A stretch of 64,000 bases of DNA from JAEXOD01 sp043805435 (GTDB taxonomy: Bacteria > Bacteroidota > Ignavibacteria > Ignavibacteriales > Melioribacteraceae), in NCBI GenBank assembly GCA_043805435.1, contig JAZDHY010000051.1, forward strand, positions 1 through 64,000, read 5' to 3'. Below are positions 34,687 to 43,830 of this stretch, piece after piece. A program made the translations under genes and the position numbers. The notes under the pieces were generated by a model, which saw nothing but the letters and a program-made list of their open reading frames with translations, ran no database searches and was not told the origin of the DNA. How positions within the stretch are numbered: position 1 is the first letter of the stretch; every line of letters starts with the position of its first letter.

Positions 34687-35877
34687 TTATAATCTAAAAT
34701 CTAAACTTCTTTTTAATTTCGGGTCACCAATTGGCATAATGTTATTTCTTTTATATTTAAAGTAAAATACTAAAATAATAATTCCTATCAGCAGCAAAGG
34801 AACTGACAATTCCATCCAGCCAAAAGGAAAACCCTTTTTACTATACGTAGGCATTGCTACCCAAAACATATCAATATAATGTGCTAGTAGAATCCAGCAT
34901 GATGCAATCATAAGTTTTTTAGGATTGGTTTTTGAAGGCTGTGATAATAAATAAAAATAAGGAACAACAAAATGGGCAAATATTAAAAATATAGAAAAAT
35001 AGATCCAACTGCCTTCCCATCTTTGTAAAAACCAAATTGTTTCTTCAGGTAAATTTGCATACCATATTAACAAATATTGGCTAAAAGCAATATATGCCCA
35101 AAAATTTGTAAAAGCAAAAAGCAGAGCACCTAAACTATAATAATGGTCTCTAATTATTCCTTTGGCCAAAAATCCGTTTTCGTTTAAATAAACAACAAAA
35201 AACGTTACAACGGCAAGTGCGGCTAAAACAGTGCCTGAAAAATAATACACACCAATTATTGTAGAAAACCAGTGAGGTTCAAGACTCATTAAAAAGTCTA
35301 TAGCCGAAAATGTAATAGTAATAGCAAATAAAGGCATAAATATGGCCGAAAGTTTTACATTAATTTTGGTTAATTTTTGCTCTTTTGTTTTATCTTGTTT
35401 TTTCGAATTTCGAGTTAACAACAAGTAGAATAAAATCCATATTGTAAAATAAAATATCATTCTAATTGCAAAAAAAGGAACATTTAAGTATGCTGCTTTA
35501 TTTTGTAATACTAAATCGGCATTAACTGCTTCGGGATGAGCCCAATGATATAAGCTGTGCATATTTAAGAAAACGGGAATTGCAACAATTGGTACAATTA
35601 TTAATACTCCACCTAAGAACTCAGGAATTCGTCTAAAAACAGTACTCCAAACTGCACCGCCAAGGTATTCTAACCCAATTATAAAAAGTGAGCCTAAACC
35701 GATACTTATTAAAACCATTAATAATATAAGGTTATTAAATGCAGCACGTGTATTATCAACATAATAAGAAAGAATAAGTATTATCAATCCTAACACAAAA
35801 CTTATTATCCCTATGTTCAATATATTTTTTGGAAATTCTTTTTTAATATAGTTTATTTCATTTTCAGAGTAACTCAT
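34687..35877 (-). CDS. actF: Alternative complex III subunit ActF (NrfD/PsrC-like)
   Basis: A 396-residue protein with ten predicted membrane helices, similar in topology to ActC. The segments SLEPHWFSTIIGVYYFSG and FWAYIAFSQYLLIWYANLPEE match the quinol-side ActF family. In known structures ActC and ActF flank each other in the membrane. Its start overlaps the actD-actE stop by four bases. Confidence 0.92.
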   Translation of the reverse strand: MSYSENEINYIKKEFPKNILNIGIISFVLGLIILILSYYVDNTRAAFNNLILLMVLISIGLGSLFIIGLEYLGGAVWSTVFRRIPEFLGGVLIIVPIVAIPVFLNMHSLYHWAHPEAVNADLVLQNKAAYLNVPFFAIRMIFYFTIWILFYLLLTRNSKKQDKTKEQKLTKINVKLSAIFMPLFAITITFSAIDFLMSLEPHWFSTIIGVYYFSGTVLAALAVVTFFVVYLNENGFLAKGIIRDHYYSLGALLFAFTNFWAYIAFSQYLLIWYANLPEETIWFLQRWEGSWIYFSIFLIFAHFVVPYFYLLSQPSKTNPKKLMIASCWILLAHYIDMFWVAMPTYSKKGFPFGWMELSVPLLLIGIIILVFYFKYKRNNIMPIGDPKLKRSLDFRL

Positions 35878-37013
35878 TTTAAATCAGACTCCTTAGCATT
35901 TAATGATCGTTGAAGAGCTCGGACATATAATATAACTGCCCACCTTTCGTTTGAATTTAATTGAGATGAATACGAAGGCATAACGTTTTGTCCTTCCATT
36001 ATCACATGATAAATTCTTCCATCAGTCCAATTAGTTACCTTAGCAGAATGAAGACTAGGAGGATTTGGGAATTGCCCGCGTAACCTGCTGTCTCCTTGGC
36101 CAAAATATCCATGGCATGGGCTGCAATAAATATTAAATTTATTTTTACCCGTTTGTAAATTATCTTTGGAAAACAATAACGGATTAATCATTTTAACAGA
36201 GGCTTCTTCAGGTTTACCGGAGTAAAGATACGGCATAAATCCTTTTGCAATTGTCCCTTTTACCGGTTTTCGCATACTAAACCCATCTTCAAAAACATTA
36301 CTGCTTTCTTGCGGCAGCGGTTTATTTTGAATCATCATCCATGTAAAAGGTTCCATATACATCAATTTATTTAATGTAAAATAAGTAGTACCCGAAATTA
36401 TAACCGCAGCAGAAACTAAAAACAATACGAATTTTTTTTCAAATATTTTTGGTTTTATTTTTAATTCTTCATTATCAAAATATATTGGTTCTATTTTATA
36501 AGCACCAAGTGAAGCCATAAAGAGTTTTATTTTGTCTTCATCAAATATAGGATCTTCCGCAAGGATACATAACCCGTATTTATCCGAAGATACACTTTTC
36601 ATGTAATTGGTATCATGTAAAGGATAACTATTATTAGGAAATTTAAAAAACACAAATAATAATGCCAGTACGGTAGCAATAGAAGCAGATAAAACAGTTA
36701 CTTCAAATATTATTGGTATAAATGCCGGAAAAGCAAAAAACGGCTTTCCGCCAATTATAATCGGGTAATCGATTGCACTAATCCAGTATAAAATTAAAAT
36801 AATACCTAAAGCTGCTGAAAGTCCAACAGCTAGGGCAACATAACCCAATTTTGAGGGAGGTAATTTCATTGCATTAAAAGTACCATGTACAGGATACGGA
36901 GTGTTTACATCATACTTTTTATATCCGTTTTCTGATGTTTTTTTTGCTGCATTTACTATTTCATCAGGTGTATTAAATAAAGCCGTATAGGCAAATAAAA
37001 TTCTTTCTTCCAT
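35874..37013 (-). CDS. Fused ActD-ActE: DUF3341 membrane subunit with cytochrome c domain
   Basis: I take the ATG at 37013 (379 residues, MEERILFAY), one base after the actC stop; upstream in-frame ATGs at 37025 and 37052 lie inside actC. The first 180 residues are ActD (DUF3341): a small soluble start with YDVNTPYPVHG and two membrane helices. A third helix near 195-215 leads into a periplasmic cytochrome c with CSPCH at 297-301 and Met ligand near GQNVMPSY. In Rhodothermus these are separate genes, actD and actE, so this is a fusion. It sits in the usual place between actC and actF. Confidence 0.9.
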   Translation of the reverse strand: MEERILFAYTALFNTPDEIVNAAKKTSENGYKKYDVNTPYPVHGTFNAMKLPPSKLGYVALAVGLSAALGIILILYWISAIDYPIIIGGKPFFAFPAFIPIIFEVTVLSASIATVLALLFVFFKFPNNSYPLHDTNYMKSVSSDKYGLCILAEDPIFDEDKIKLFMASLGAYKIEPIYFDNEELKIKPKIFEKKFVLFLVSAAVIISGTTYFTLNKLMYMEPFTWMMIQNKPLPQESSNVFEDGFSMRKPVKGTIAKGFMPYLYSGKPEEASVKMINPLLFSKDNLQTGKNKFNIYCSPCHGYFGQGDSRLRGQFPNPPSLHSAKVTNWTDGRIYHVIMEGQNVMPSYSSQLNSNERWAVILYVRALQRSLNAKESDLK

Positions 37014-37014
37014 T

Positions 37015-38382
37015 TTAATGTCCATTATGCTTAGGTTGAGCACCATCAACAACTGCTTTTACTTCCGATATAGAAACAACGGGCAGTGCTTTTGTGAATA
37101 ATAATACTAAAGTAAAAAATAAACCAAAGCTTCCAATTAAAATTCCAAAGTCAACTAATGTCGGTTTATAATATGCCCAGCTTGAAGGCAAAAAATCGCG
37201 AGAAAGAGATGTAACTGTAATTACAAATCGTTCAAACCACATTCCAACATTAACTAAAACTCCAATTACAAACATTATTGGTATTGCACGACGTATTTTT
37301 TTAATCCAAAACAACTGAGGTATTAACACGTTGCAGGTAACCATAATCCAATATGCCCATTTATAAGGTCCAAAGGCTCTGTTAATAAATGTAAATTGTT
37401 CGGCTTGAACCCCGCTATACCATGCGGTAAAAAATTCCATTGCATAAGCATAACCAACCAGCATACTTGTAAAAAGAATTATTTTATTCATTTTTTCTAA
37501 GGTATTTAACGTAATTATATGTTCATAATTAAATATCTTTCTAATAAATAATAAAACATTCTGTACCATTGCAAAACCGGAAAATACTGCTCCGGCAACA
37601 AAATATGGCGGAAATATTGTTGCATGCCAGCCGGGTAAAATTGAAACGGCAAAATCGAAACTAACAATTGTATGAACCGATAACACAAGCGGAGTTGCAA
37701 AACCGGCTAATATTAAATAAACCATTTCATAATGCTGCCAGTGCCTTGTTGAATGCCTCCAGCCTAAACTAAATGTTGAATACAAAACTTTTTTTATTTT
37801 ATTTGCGGTTCTATCACGTAATGAAGCAAAATCGGGTATTAACCCAACATACCAAAAAATAAACGAAACTGCAAAATATGTAGAAACAGCAAAAACATCC
37901 CATAAAAGCGGAGATGTAAAATTAACCCATAACGAATGTTGGTTTGGATAAGGGAATAAATATCCATCCAACCAAGGACGGCCCACATGAATAGCAGGAA
38001 ATATTCCGGCTGTCATTACTGCAAAAATTGTCATTCCTTCTGCAAATCTTGCTATTCCATTACGCCATTTTTGACGGAATAAAAACAAAACAGCAGATAT
38101 AAGCGTTCCTGCATGTCCAATTCCAACCCAAAATACAAAATTTACAATCGGTAATGCCCACCCTACAGGATTGTTATTACCCCATAAACCGGTTCCATAA
38201 TAAAAAGATAATCCTATACATACAAGACCAATTAAAAACATTGTACCGGTAAATGAAATTGCAATAAAGAACTTTTTATTTGGTATAGTTTCAAGAGGTT
38301 TTATTATAAGATCTTCAATTTCACGAAGTGAAGCCTTTCCTTCAATAACGGATAACTCTTGTGAAAAATCCACATTAGACAC
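37015..38382 (-). CDS. actC: Alternative complex III subunit ActC (NrfD-type quinol site)
   Basis: A 455-residue membrane protein with about ten helices that holds the main quinol-binding site. Segments PVGWALPIVNFVFWVGIGHA, HVGRPWLDGYLFPYPN and FDFAVSILPGWHATIFPPYF are typical of NrfD-like ActC proteins. Its start codon shares one base with the actB stop. Together with ActB it is the core of the complex. Confidence 0.94.
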   Translation of the reverse strand: MSNVDFSQELSVIEGKASLREIEDLIIKPLETIPNKKFFIAISFTGTMFLIGLVCIGLSFYYGTGLWGNNNPVGWALPIVNFVFWVGIGHAGTLISAVLFLFRQKWRNGIARFAEGMTIFAVMTAGIFPAIHVGRPWLDGYLFPYPNQHSLWVNFTSPLLWDVFAVSTYFAVSFIFWYVGLIPDFASLRDRTANKIKKVLYSTFSLGWRHSTRHWQHYEMVYLILAGFATPLVLSVHTIVSFDFAVSILPGWHATIFPPYFVAGAVFSGFAMVQNVLLFIRKIFNYEHIITLNTLEKMNKIILFTSMLVGYAYAMEFFTAWYSGVQAEQFTFINRAFGPYKWAYWIMVTCNVLIPQLFWIKKIRRAIPIMFVIGVLVNVGMWFERFVITVTSLSRDFLPSSWAYYKPTLVDFGILIGSFGLFFTLVLLFTKALPVVSISEVKAVVDGAQPKHNGH

Positions 38383-41300
38383 TAAATTTCCTCCGATTGA
38401 ATATTTCTTAATTTGGCAATATAAGTAACATTTGGTTTAACATTTAATGCTTCCAATACATGATAACCCAATTGGTGATTCCTGGTTTTAGATATTTCAC
38501 TCTCTTTTTCGTTCACATCGCCAAATACAATAGCTTGTGAGGGACATGCTTGCTGGCATGCCGTAATAACATCGGAACCGCTTAAAGGTTTGTTTGTTTT
38601 TATAGCTTCTTGGCGTGCTTCCATTATTCTTTGAACACAAAACGTACATTTTTCCATAACACCACGCGAACGAACCGTAACTTCGGGGTTATTCATTAAT
38701 CCGGTTAACTCATTTTCATAATATGCATTATTAAAATTATCCCTAAAGTTGAAAAAATTAAAACGGCGTACTTTATAAGGACAGTTGTTACCACAATATC
38801 TTGTTCCAACGCATCTATTATAGGTCATTTGATTCAGCCCGTCATCACTATGGTTCGTAGCATTTACCGGACAAACGTTTTCACACGGTGCATTATCACA
38901 ATGCTGGCACAACATAGGCTGATTACTTAAAATTGGACTTTCGGGTTGCCCGGAATAATATCTGTCAATTCTCATCCAGTGCATTTCTCTACCTTTATCG
39001 CATTGGTCTTTTCCTACAACAGGGATGTTATTTTCAACATTGCATGAAGATACGCAGACAGCACAGCCAATACATTTATTCAAATCAATTGACATAGCCC
39101 ACTTGACGCCGGTATATTGCATTTGTGAGGTAATACTAAATACTTCCGATTTCTTTTTATCTAAAAACTTTGGATCTTTTTTATATTGTAATATTGTTCC
39201 TTCTTGAATAATACTACGCGAAATATGTAGATCTTTTGTTGTTTTATCATCAATTGCATGATGTTCTTGAGAAGAAGCTAATTTATAAGTTTTGCCGGTT
39301 TTAACAATTGATACGTTATTAATTAAAAATCCGTCCGCAAATAAATTACCAAGTAATATATTTGCGTTTACTCCTACCTCTTTTCCAACTTCACCAATAA
39401 TATTTCTTCCATAACCTAATTCTATAACAATTAAATTTTCTGCAATTCCGGGTTGAACACAAACGGCAATTTTTAGTTTTTTATTATTTGCCTTAATTTC
39501 AATTACATCATTTAATTCAAGATTATATTTTTTTGCAAATGCAGGTGAAACCGCTGCGTAATTATCCCACACGATTTTACTTATAGGATGAGGTATTTCC
39601 TGAAGCCAGCCATTGTTGGCATATCTTCCGTCACCAATAAAATAACTTTGTTCAAGGACAATAGAAATACCTCCATAATCCGAAACGGGTTTTAACTTTG
39701 ATAACGAATTGTTATTAAAATTATAGTTAGTAACAACTTGAGTTATTGGTAATTCAAGTATCCCGTCATGCAGACAGTTATTCCAAAAACTATCAAACCC
39801 AACCGATGTATTTACTTTAGGATATATAGTGTTTTTACAATACTCAACTAAATATTTGTGATAAATAAATTCATCAAATACATTATTACCCCCATTTAAC
39901 CAATACAATAAAACTGCTTCTTTTTGACGTGTAGAAAATATTGGAGAAATAACAGGTTGTTGAAAACTGTAAATTTCTGCTCTTCTATTAAACAGACCCC
40001 ACGATTCAAGTTGATTATTAATTGGACACACAAAAGTACTGTCTTCCGATGAATCGTTGATTGTTTCGCAAAATGTTATGGAGTATTTAGCTTTTTTTAC
40101 AGCTTGTGAAAAATTAAGATCACTTGGAAGATGAAAAACGGGATCGGAATCAAAATTTATAATCATTCCAATTTTTCCCGATTCAACTCCTTTAGCTATA
40201 TTATAAAAATCATCATAAGTGTTAAGATTATTATAATTTTTATAACCTTCCTTAAAATTTAAGAATGTTGATTTATTCAATAGTTCATTTAATAAATTAA
40301 CTATAATATGTATATCTTCGGAAACATTATTACCGGCTATAATTAATGATTTATTTTTATAAGTTATTAAATCAAATATTAAAGTATTAATTATTTGAGG
40401 GTCTATTTTATTATTAATAATAAAATCTTTTAGGGAATAATTTTTAATCAAACTCAAAAAACCGGCTTCAATGTTTACACTATTTAATCCATTATTAAGA
40501 TATAGTTCATTAGTCAAACATAATAAAAATTCATATTGTAGATTTGGAGATAATCCAACCCTATAATCGGCATTTGAACCGGTTAAACTAAAATTTCCTT
40601 CAATTGCATACAATCTGTTGAAATTATCAATATCATTTACATCTCTATTTTTTGTAAATAATCTTATATCTTCAATATTATTATAACCTTTACCTAAAAA
40701 ATCATTTTCAATTGCTATAATAATTTTCGCTTTTTCAATTTCAATTTTTGGCTTATAATTATAACCATAACTTTTATTTATGGCATTTAAATAATTATTA
40801 TTTCCTAACAGCTCATAAAAATAATGTTTAAGTGTAGGATATTTAATTTTGAAGTCGTTAATTAAATTAAAAACTGAAGGTGAATTGATAGAATTTGTGA
40901 TAAATGAAATTTCTAAATTATTCTTTTTGCAATCATTTAATGCGTCAATAATTTTAGCGTCAAAATCAGCCCACATAATTTCTTTATTATTAAACAATGG
41001 ATTTTTTAATCTTGCCGGATCATATAAATTAAGTATTGAAGCCTGACCGGTTGAACATATTTTCCCTTTATTAATAGGATGTTCAGGATTTCCGTCAATT
41101 TTAATTGGTCTGCCTTCACGGGTCTTAATTAAAATACCACAATTTTGCGTACAGCCGTTACAAGTGGATGAATAATAATTTGCTGTACCGGGCAACACTT
41201 CTTCAGGTCGTTTTGTATAAGGAATAATATTCCCTTTTTGCCTATAATCGGAACATGCCGTTGCTGTAATTGCAGCAGAAGCAGTTAACAAAGCTAAAAA

Positions 41301-41453
41301 TTTTCTTCTTGAAAGAGCTGATTCTTCTTTTAAATTAAATTTTTCAATTGTTTCCGGTAAAAATTCCTGAATAAGTTTATCCGTATCGGAATTATTTTTA
41401 TTTAATTTTTCTATACTTTGCCAAAACTTGTTTTTATTAGAAGATTTATCCAT
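38382..41453 (-). CDS. actB: Alternative complex III iron-sulfur subunit ActB
   Basis: A 1023-residue fusion of a molybdopterin-oxidoreductase-like domain (about 90-760) and a ferredoxin-like domain (about 780-1000). A Tat-like SRRKFLALL lies at 48-56, somewhat far from the N-terminus as in other ActB proteins. The ferredoxin part has the cysteine groups CIGCAVCVSSC, CQHCDNAPCENVC, CVGTRYCGNNC and CTFC, giving up to four clusters. Near the N-terminus Cys98, Cys101, Cys105 and Cys133 could hold another 4Fe-4S cluster. It is preceded at four bases by the small Tat-peptide gene. It carries electrons from quinol towards the haems. Confidence 0.95.
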   Translation of the reverse strand: MDKSSNKNKFWQSIEKLNKNNSDTDKLIQEFLPETIEKFNLKEESALSRRKFLALLTASAAITATACSDYRQKGNIIPYTKRPEEVLPGTANYYSSTCNGCTQNCGILIKTREGRPIKIDGNPEHPINKGKICSTGQASILNLYDPARLKNPLFNNKEIMWADFDAKIIDALNDCKKNNLEISFITNSINSPSVFNLINDFKIKYPTLKHYFYELLGNNNYLNAINKSYGYNYKPKIEIEKAKIIIAIENDFLGKGYNNIEDIRLFTKNRDVNDIDNFNRLYAIEGNFSLTGSNADYRVGLSPNLQYEFLLCLTNELYLNNGLNSVNIEAGFLSLIKNYSLKDFIINNKIDPQIINTLIFDLITYKNKSLIIAGNNVSEDIHIIVNLLNELLNKSTFLNFKEGYKNYNNLNTYDDFYNIAKGVESGKIGMIINFDSDPVFHLPSDLNFSQAVKKAKYSITFCETINDSSEDSTFVCPINNQLESWGLFNRRAEIYSFQQPVISPIFSTRQKEAVLLYWLNGGNNVFDEFIYHKYLVEYCKNTIYPKVNTSVGFDSFWNNCLHDGILELPITQVVTNYNFNNNSLSKLKPVSDYGGISIVLEQSYFIGDGRYANNGWLQEIPHPISKIVWDNYAAVSPAFAKKYNLELNDVIEIKANNKKLKIAVCVQPGIAENLIVIELGYGRNIIGEVGKEVGVNANILLGNLFADGFLINNVSIVKTGKTYKLASSQEHHAIDDKTTKDLHISRSIIQEGTILQYKKDPKFLDKKKSEVFSITSQMQYTGVKWAMSIDLNKCIGCAVCVSSCNVENNIPVVGKDQCDKGREMHWMRIDRYYSGQPESPILSNQPMLCQHCDNAPCENVCPVNATNHSDDGLNQMTYNRCVGTRYCGNNCPYKVRRFNFFNFRDNFNNAYYENELTGLMNNPEVTVRSRGVMEKCTFCVQRIMEARQEAIKTNKPLSGSDVITACQQACPSQAIVFGDVNEKESEISKTRNHQLGYHVLEALNVKPNVTYIAKLRNIQSEEI

Positions 41454-41457
41454 TATT

Positions 41458-41634
41458 TCAACCTTTTCCTAATTTGTTTCTTTTAATTGCATAAGGATGA
41501 ATATTTATATTAATTTTATCTTGTTTTTTTATTTTTGCAAATAATTTTACCGGAGTAAAAGAAAGCAATGAAAAACCGGCAATACTTAATCCAATTTTTG
41601 TAATAAAGTTTCTTCTTTTAATTTCATTTTTCAT
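41458..41634 (-). CDS. 58-residue Tat-signal-like small protein between actA and actB
   Basis: This short gene has an ATG at 41634 and TGA at 41458-41460. It lies 12 bases after the actA stop and 4 bases before the actB start, so it fills the gap exactly. The protein begins MKNEIKRRNFITKIG, a twin-arginine motif followed by a hydrophobic stretch (about 16-31), and ends in a basic 25-residue tail (HPYAIKRNK). The actB ribosome binding site (GGAAAAGG) lies in its last codons. A role as a small subunit or assembly helper of the Act complex is inferred from position only. Confidence 0.7.
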   Translation of the reverse strand: MKNEIKRRNFITKIGLSIAGFSLLSFTPVKLFAKIKKQDKININIHPYAIKRNKLGKG

Positions 41635-41646
41635 AATTATCCACTT

Positions 41647-42216
41647 CTACCTATGACATGTACTACAATTAATAGGTCCTTTATTTATTTGAGTTAGATA
41701 TGGTAATTGCTTTTCTGGGTGACGATGACATTCTAAACAAGCAGTCATTGTAAAACTTCTTACTTGCGATACTTCTTCCATATTTTTAACATCACCATGG
41801 CAAGTTTCGCAGGCAACACCTCTGTTAACATGAACTGAGTGATTAAAATATGCATATTTGGGTACTTGATGTATTCTTTCCCATGGCAATGGTTTACCCG
41901 ATTCATAATATTCGGTTAATTTAATAATTTCAGGTTTATCTTTTCTAGAAACTGTATGACAATTCATACAAATATTAACCGAAGGTACTAATGCTTGTCT
42001 TCCTTTGGTAACACCGGTATGGCAATATTGACAATCAATACCCATTTGTCCTGCATGCAATTTGTGCGAATATTTAATTGGTTGAGTTGGAGTGTACCCC
42101 ACGCTGTCTCTTTCGGCTCTAGAGATGTAAAAAGTTAAAATAAATGTTACAAGTACAACAAATAAAACAATAGGAATTCGAATTTTTAGAGTGTAATCAA
42201 GTAATTTTTTTTTCAT
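41647..42216 (-). CDS. actA: Alternative complex III pentahaem cytochrome ActA
   Basis: A 189-residue protein with one N-terminal membrane helix (about 13-32) and five CxxCH haem motifs: Cys62-His66, Cys83-His87, Cys136-His140, Cys160-His164 and Cys184-His188. Five haems is the number known for ActA. It is the first gene of the respiratory operon, with 200 bases of AT-rich sequence upstream. It accepts electrons from the ActB clusters or passes them on to soluble cytochromes. Confidence 0.96.
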   Translation of the reverse strand: MKKKLLDYTLKIRIPIVLFVVLVTFILTFYISRAERDSVGYTPTQPIKYSHKLHAGQMGIDCQYCHTGVTKGRQALVPSVNICMNCHTVSRKDKPEIIKLTEYYESGKPLPWERIHQVPKYAYFNHSVHVNRGVACETCHGDVKNMEEVSQVRSFTMTACLECHRHPEKQLPYLTQINKGPINCSTCHR

Positions 42217-42292
42217 TGAAGACCTTGTTCTAACAATACATTATTAAAATTAAAAATTAAAGACTAACAGACTGTTTAAATAATAATATTTG

Positions 42293-42303
42293 CGTAAATT
42301 ACG
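42293..42303. promoter_or_regulatory. Dyad CGTAA-A-TTACG upstream of the respiratory operon
   Basis: A perfect 5-bp-arm inverted repeat with one central base lies about 80 bases upstream of actA. It stands out because it contains G and C in an otherwise AT-only stretch of 200 bases. It may be an operator for the act-cox operon, but this is weak evidence. No convincing -35/-10 pair was found in this gap. Confidence 0.2.
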
Positions 42304-42416
42304 GAAAATTCAAATATTAATTATTTTAAATAAGACATAATATATAATTATTAAATCCAATCTTTAAAATAAATAATATAATTAAATTTCCAAACAATAA
42401 TAACCAAAAACAATAA

Positions 42417-42821
42417 TTATTTAAATTTAGTTTCCTTTATAAGGCGTCCTTCATCATTATATTCTTTAATATGAATTAATTTGCCCTTTTCGTAAATTTC
42501 TTCTGATTGTAAGATTCCGAATGGATAATATTTTTTACTGGTGCCTTCCAAAAAGCCCTCTTTGTAAGCCTCGCGTGCTTTAATTCTTCCGTTTTCGTAA
42601 AAGAAATTACATATTCCGTTTAATTTAGAGTCTTTATAAAATAATTCCGCTTTTATATTTTTATTTTCAAAACGTACAACATACACTCCGTCTTTGGAAG
42701 TGTCTTTGGAGAGGTTGTATTCGTATAGGTCAACATCTTTGTTTGGTGAAGAGTGATCAAAATTGCGAATGATCACTTTTACAAAATTTTTTACTCTTTT
42801 TCCAATTGAATAAATAATCAT
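42417..42821 (-). CDS. YwqK/MORN-like repeat protein
   Basis: A 134-residue protein whose residues 55-130 consist of about four repeats with the pattern G-x-Y-x-x-x-G (NGICNFFYENGRIKAREAY, EGTSKKYYPFGILQSEEIY, then KEYNDEGRLIKE). This is the repeat of YwqK and MORN-like proteins. Some database entries call YwqK an antitoxin, but I see no toxin gene next to it. No signal peptide is visible. It is the last gene of a minus-strand run, 28 bases after the polyprenyl synthase gene. Confidence 0.75.
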   Translation of the reverse strand: MIIYSIGKRVKNFVKVIIRNFDHSSPNKDVDLYEYNLSKDTSKDGVYVVRFENKNIKAELFYKDSKLNGICNFFYENGRIKAREAYKEGFLEGTSKKYYPFGILQSEEIYEKGKLIHIKEYNDEGRLIKETKFK

Positions 42822-42849
42822 ATTAATTCTTCATTTTAAATCATATATG

Positions 42850-43830
42850 TTAATTATTTCTTTCAATAACAAAATCAACCAAATATTCAAGGTTCAATTT
42901 TGCTTCGCAATCACCAAACACACTTAACGCATCTTTGGCCGATTTGGCAAATTCTTTTGCAATTTTATATGAATATTCAATCCCCTGTTTATTTACTACA
43001 AAATCAATAACCTTTTGTATATCGTTTTTACTTTTAATATGCTTAATTATTTTAATAATTTCTTTAATTTCATCTTTTGTGGAAATTTGAAATGCGTACA
43101 ATAATGGTAAAGTAATTTTTTTCTCTTTAATATCTCCGCCAAGCGGTTTGCCAAATAACTTTTTTTTGCCCACATAGTCTAAAATATCATCTATTATTTG
43201 GAATGCCATTCCAAGCGATTCGCCGTAAACTCGCATCGCTTCAATCTTTTCGGGATCATCAGTTGCACTTCTTGAACCAATTTCGCAACAAGTAGAAATT
43301 AAAGAAGCAGTTTTATCCGAAATTATTTTATAATAAGTTTCATAATCATTATCAAGTTTTCTGGTTTTGCTAATTTGAAGTAATTCCCCTTCGGACATTC
43401 TTTTTACAGTGGCAGTCATTACCTTAAGAAAATCATAATCTTCACCGTCAACGGCAATCATTAACCCTCTGGCTAATAAATAATCACCCATCAAAACCGA
43501 TATTTTATTTTTCCAAATTGCATTAATTGAAGGCAATCCTCTTCTTTCTTCTGCATTATCAACAACATCATCATGTACAAGGGTTGCAGTATGAAGCAGT
43601 TCGACTAAAGTGGCGCCACGGAAACTGCGTTGATTAATTTTACCGCAAATTTTAGCAGATTGAAGAACTAAAACAGGACGGATTTTTTTACTCTTTTGCC
43701 TTAAAATGTATTTTGTAACTAAATCTACCAGCCCAACTTTAGATTTTAGAGATTTCTCAAACTCAGCATTAAAATTATCAAGTTCCTTATTAATAGGATT
43801 TATAACGTTTTTTAATTCTTTGTTAGACAC
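42850..43830 (-). CDS. ispB: Polyprenyl diphosphate synthase (all-trans)
   Basis: A 326-residue isoprenoid chain elongation enzyme. The first aspartate-rich motif is DDVVD at 87-91 (LVHDDVVDNAEERRG) and the second is DDILD at 214-218. No bulky aromatic residues stand at positions four and five before the first motif (Ala82, Thr83), which suggests a long product such as the quinone side chain. A quinone tail synthase near quinol-oxidising complexes would make sense. It overlaps tatC by eight bases. Confidence 0.9.
   Translation of the reverse strand: MSNKELKNVINPINKELDNFNAEFEKSLKSKVGLVDLVTKYILRQKSKKIRPVLVLQSAKICGKINQRSFRGATLVELLHTATLVHDDVVDNAEERRGLPSINAIWKNKISVLMGDYLLARGLMIAVDGEDYDFLKVMTATVKRMSEGELLQISKTRKLDNDYETYYKIISDKTASLISTCCEIGSRSATDDPEKIEAMRVYGESLGMAFQIIDDILDYVGKKKLFGKPLGGDIKEKKITLPLLYAFQISTKDEIKEIIKIIKHIKSKNDIQKVIDFVVNKQGIEYSYKIAKEFAKSAKDALSVFGDCEAKLNLEYLVDFVIERNN

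Noticed and set aside
42417..42821. YwqK-like gene as part of a toxin-antitoxin system
   Set aside because: No toxin gene is adjacent. The repeats alone do not support this role.
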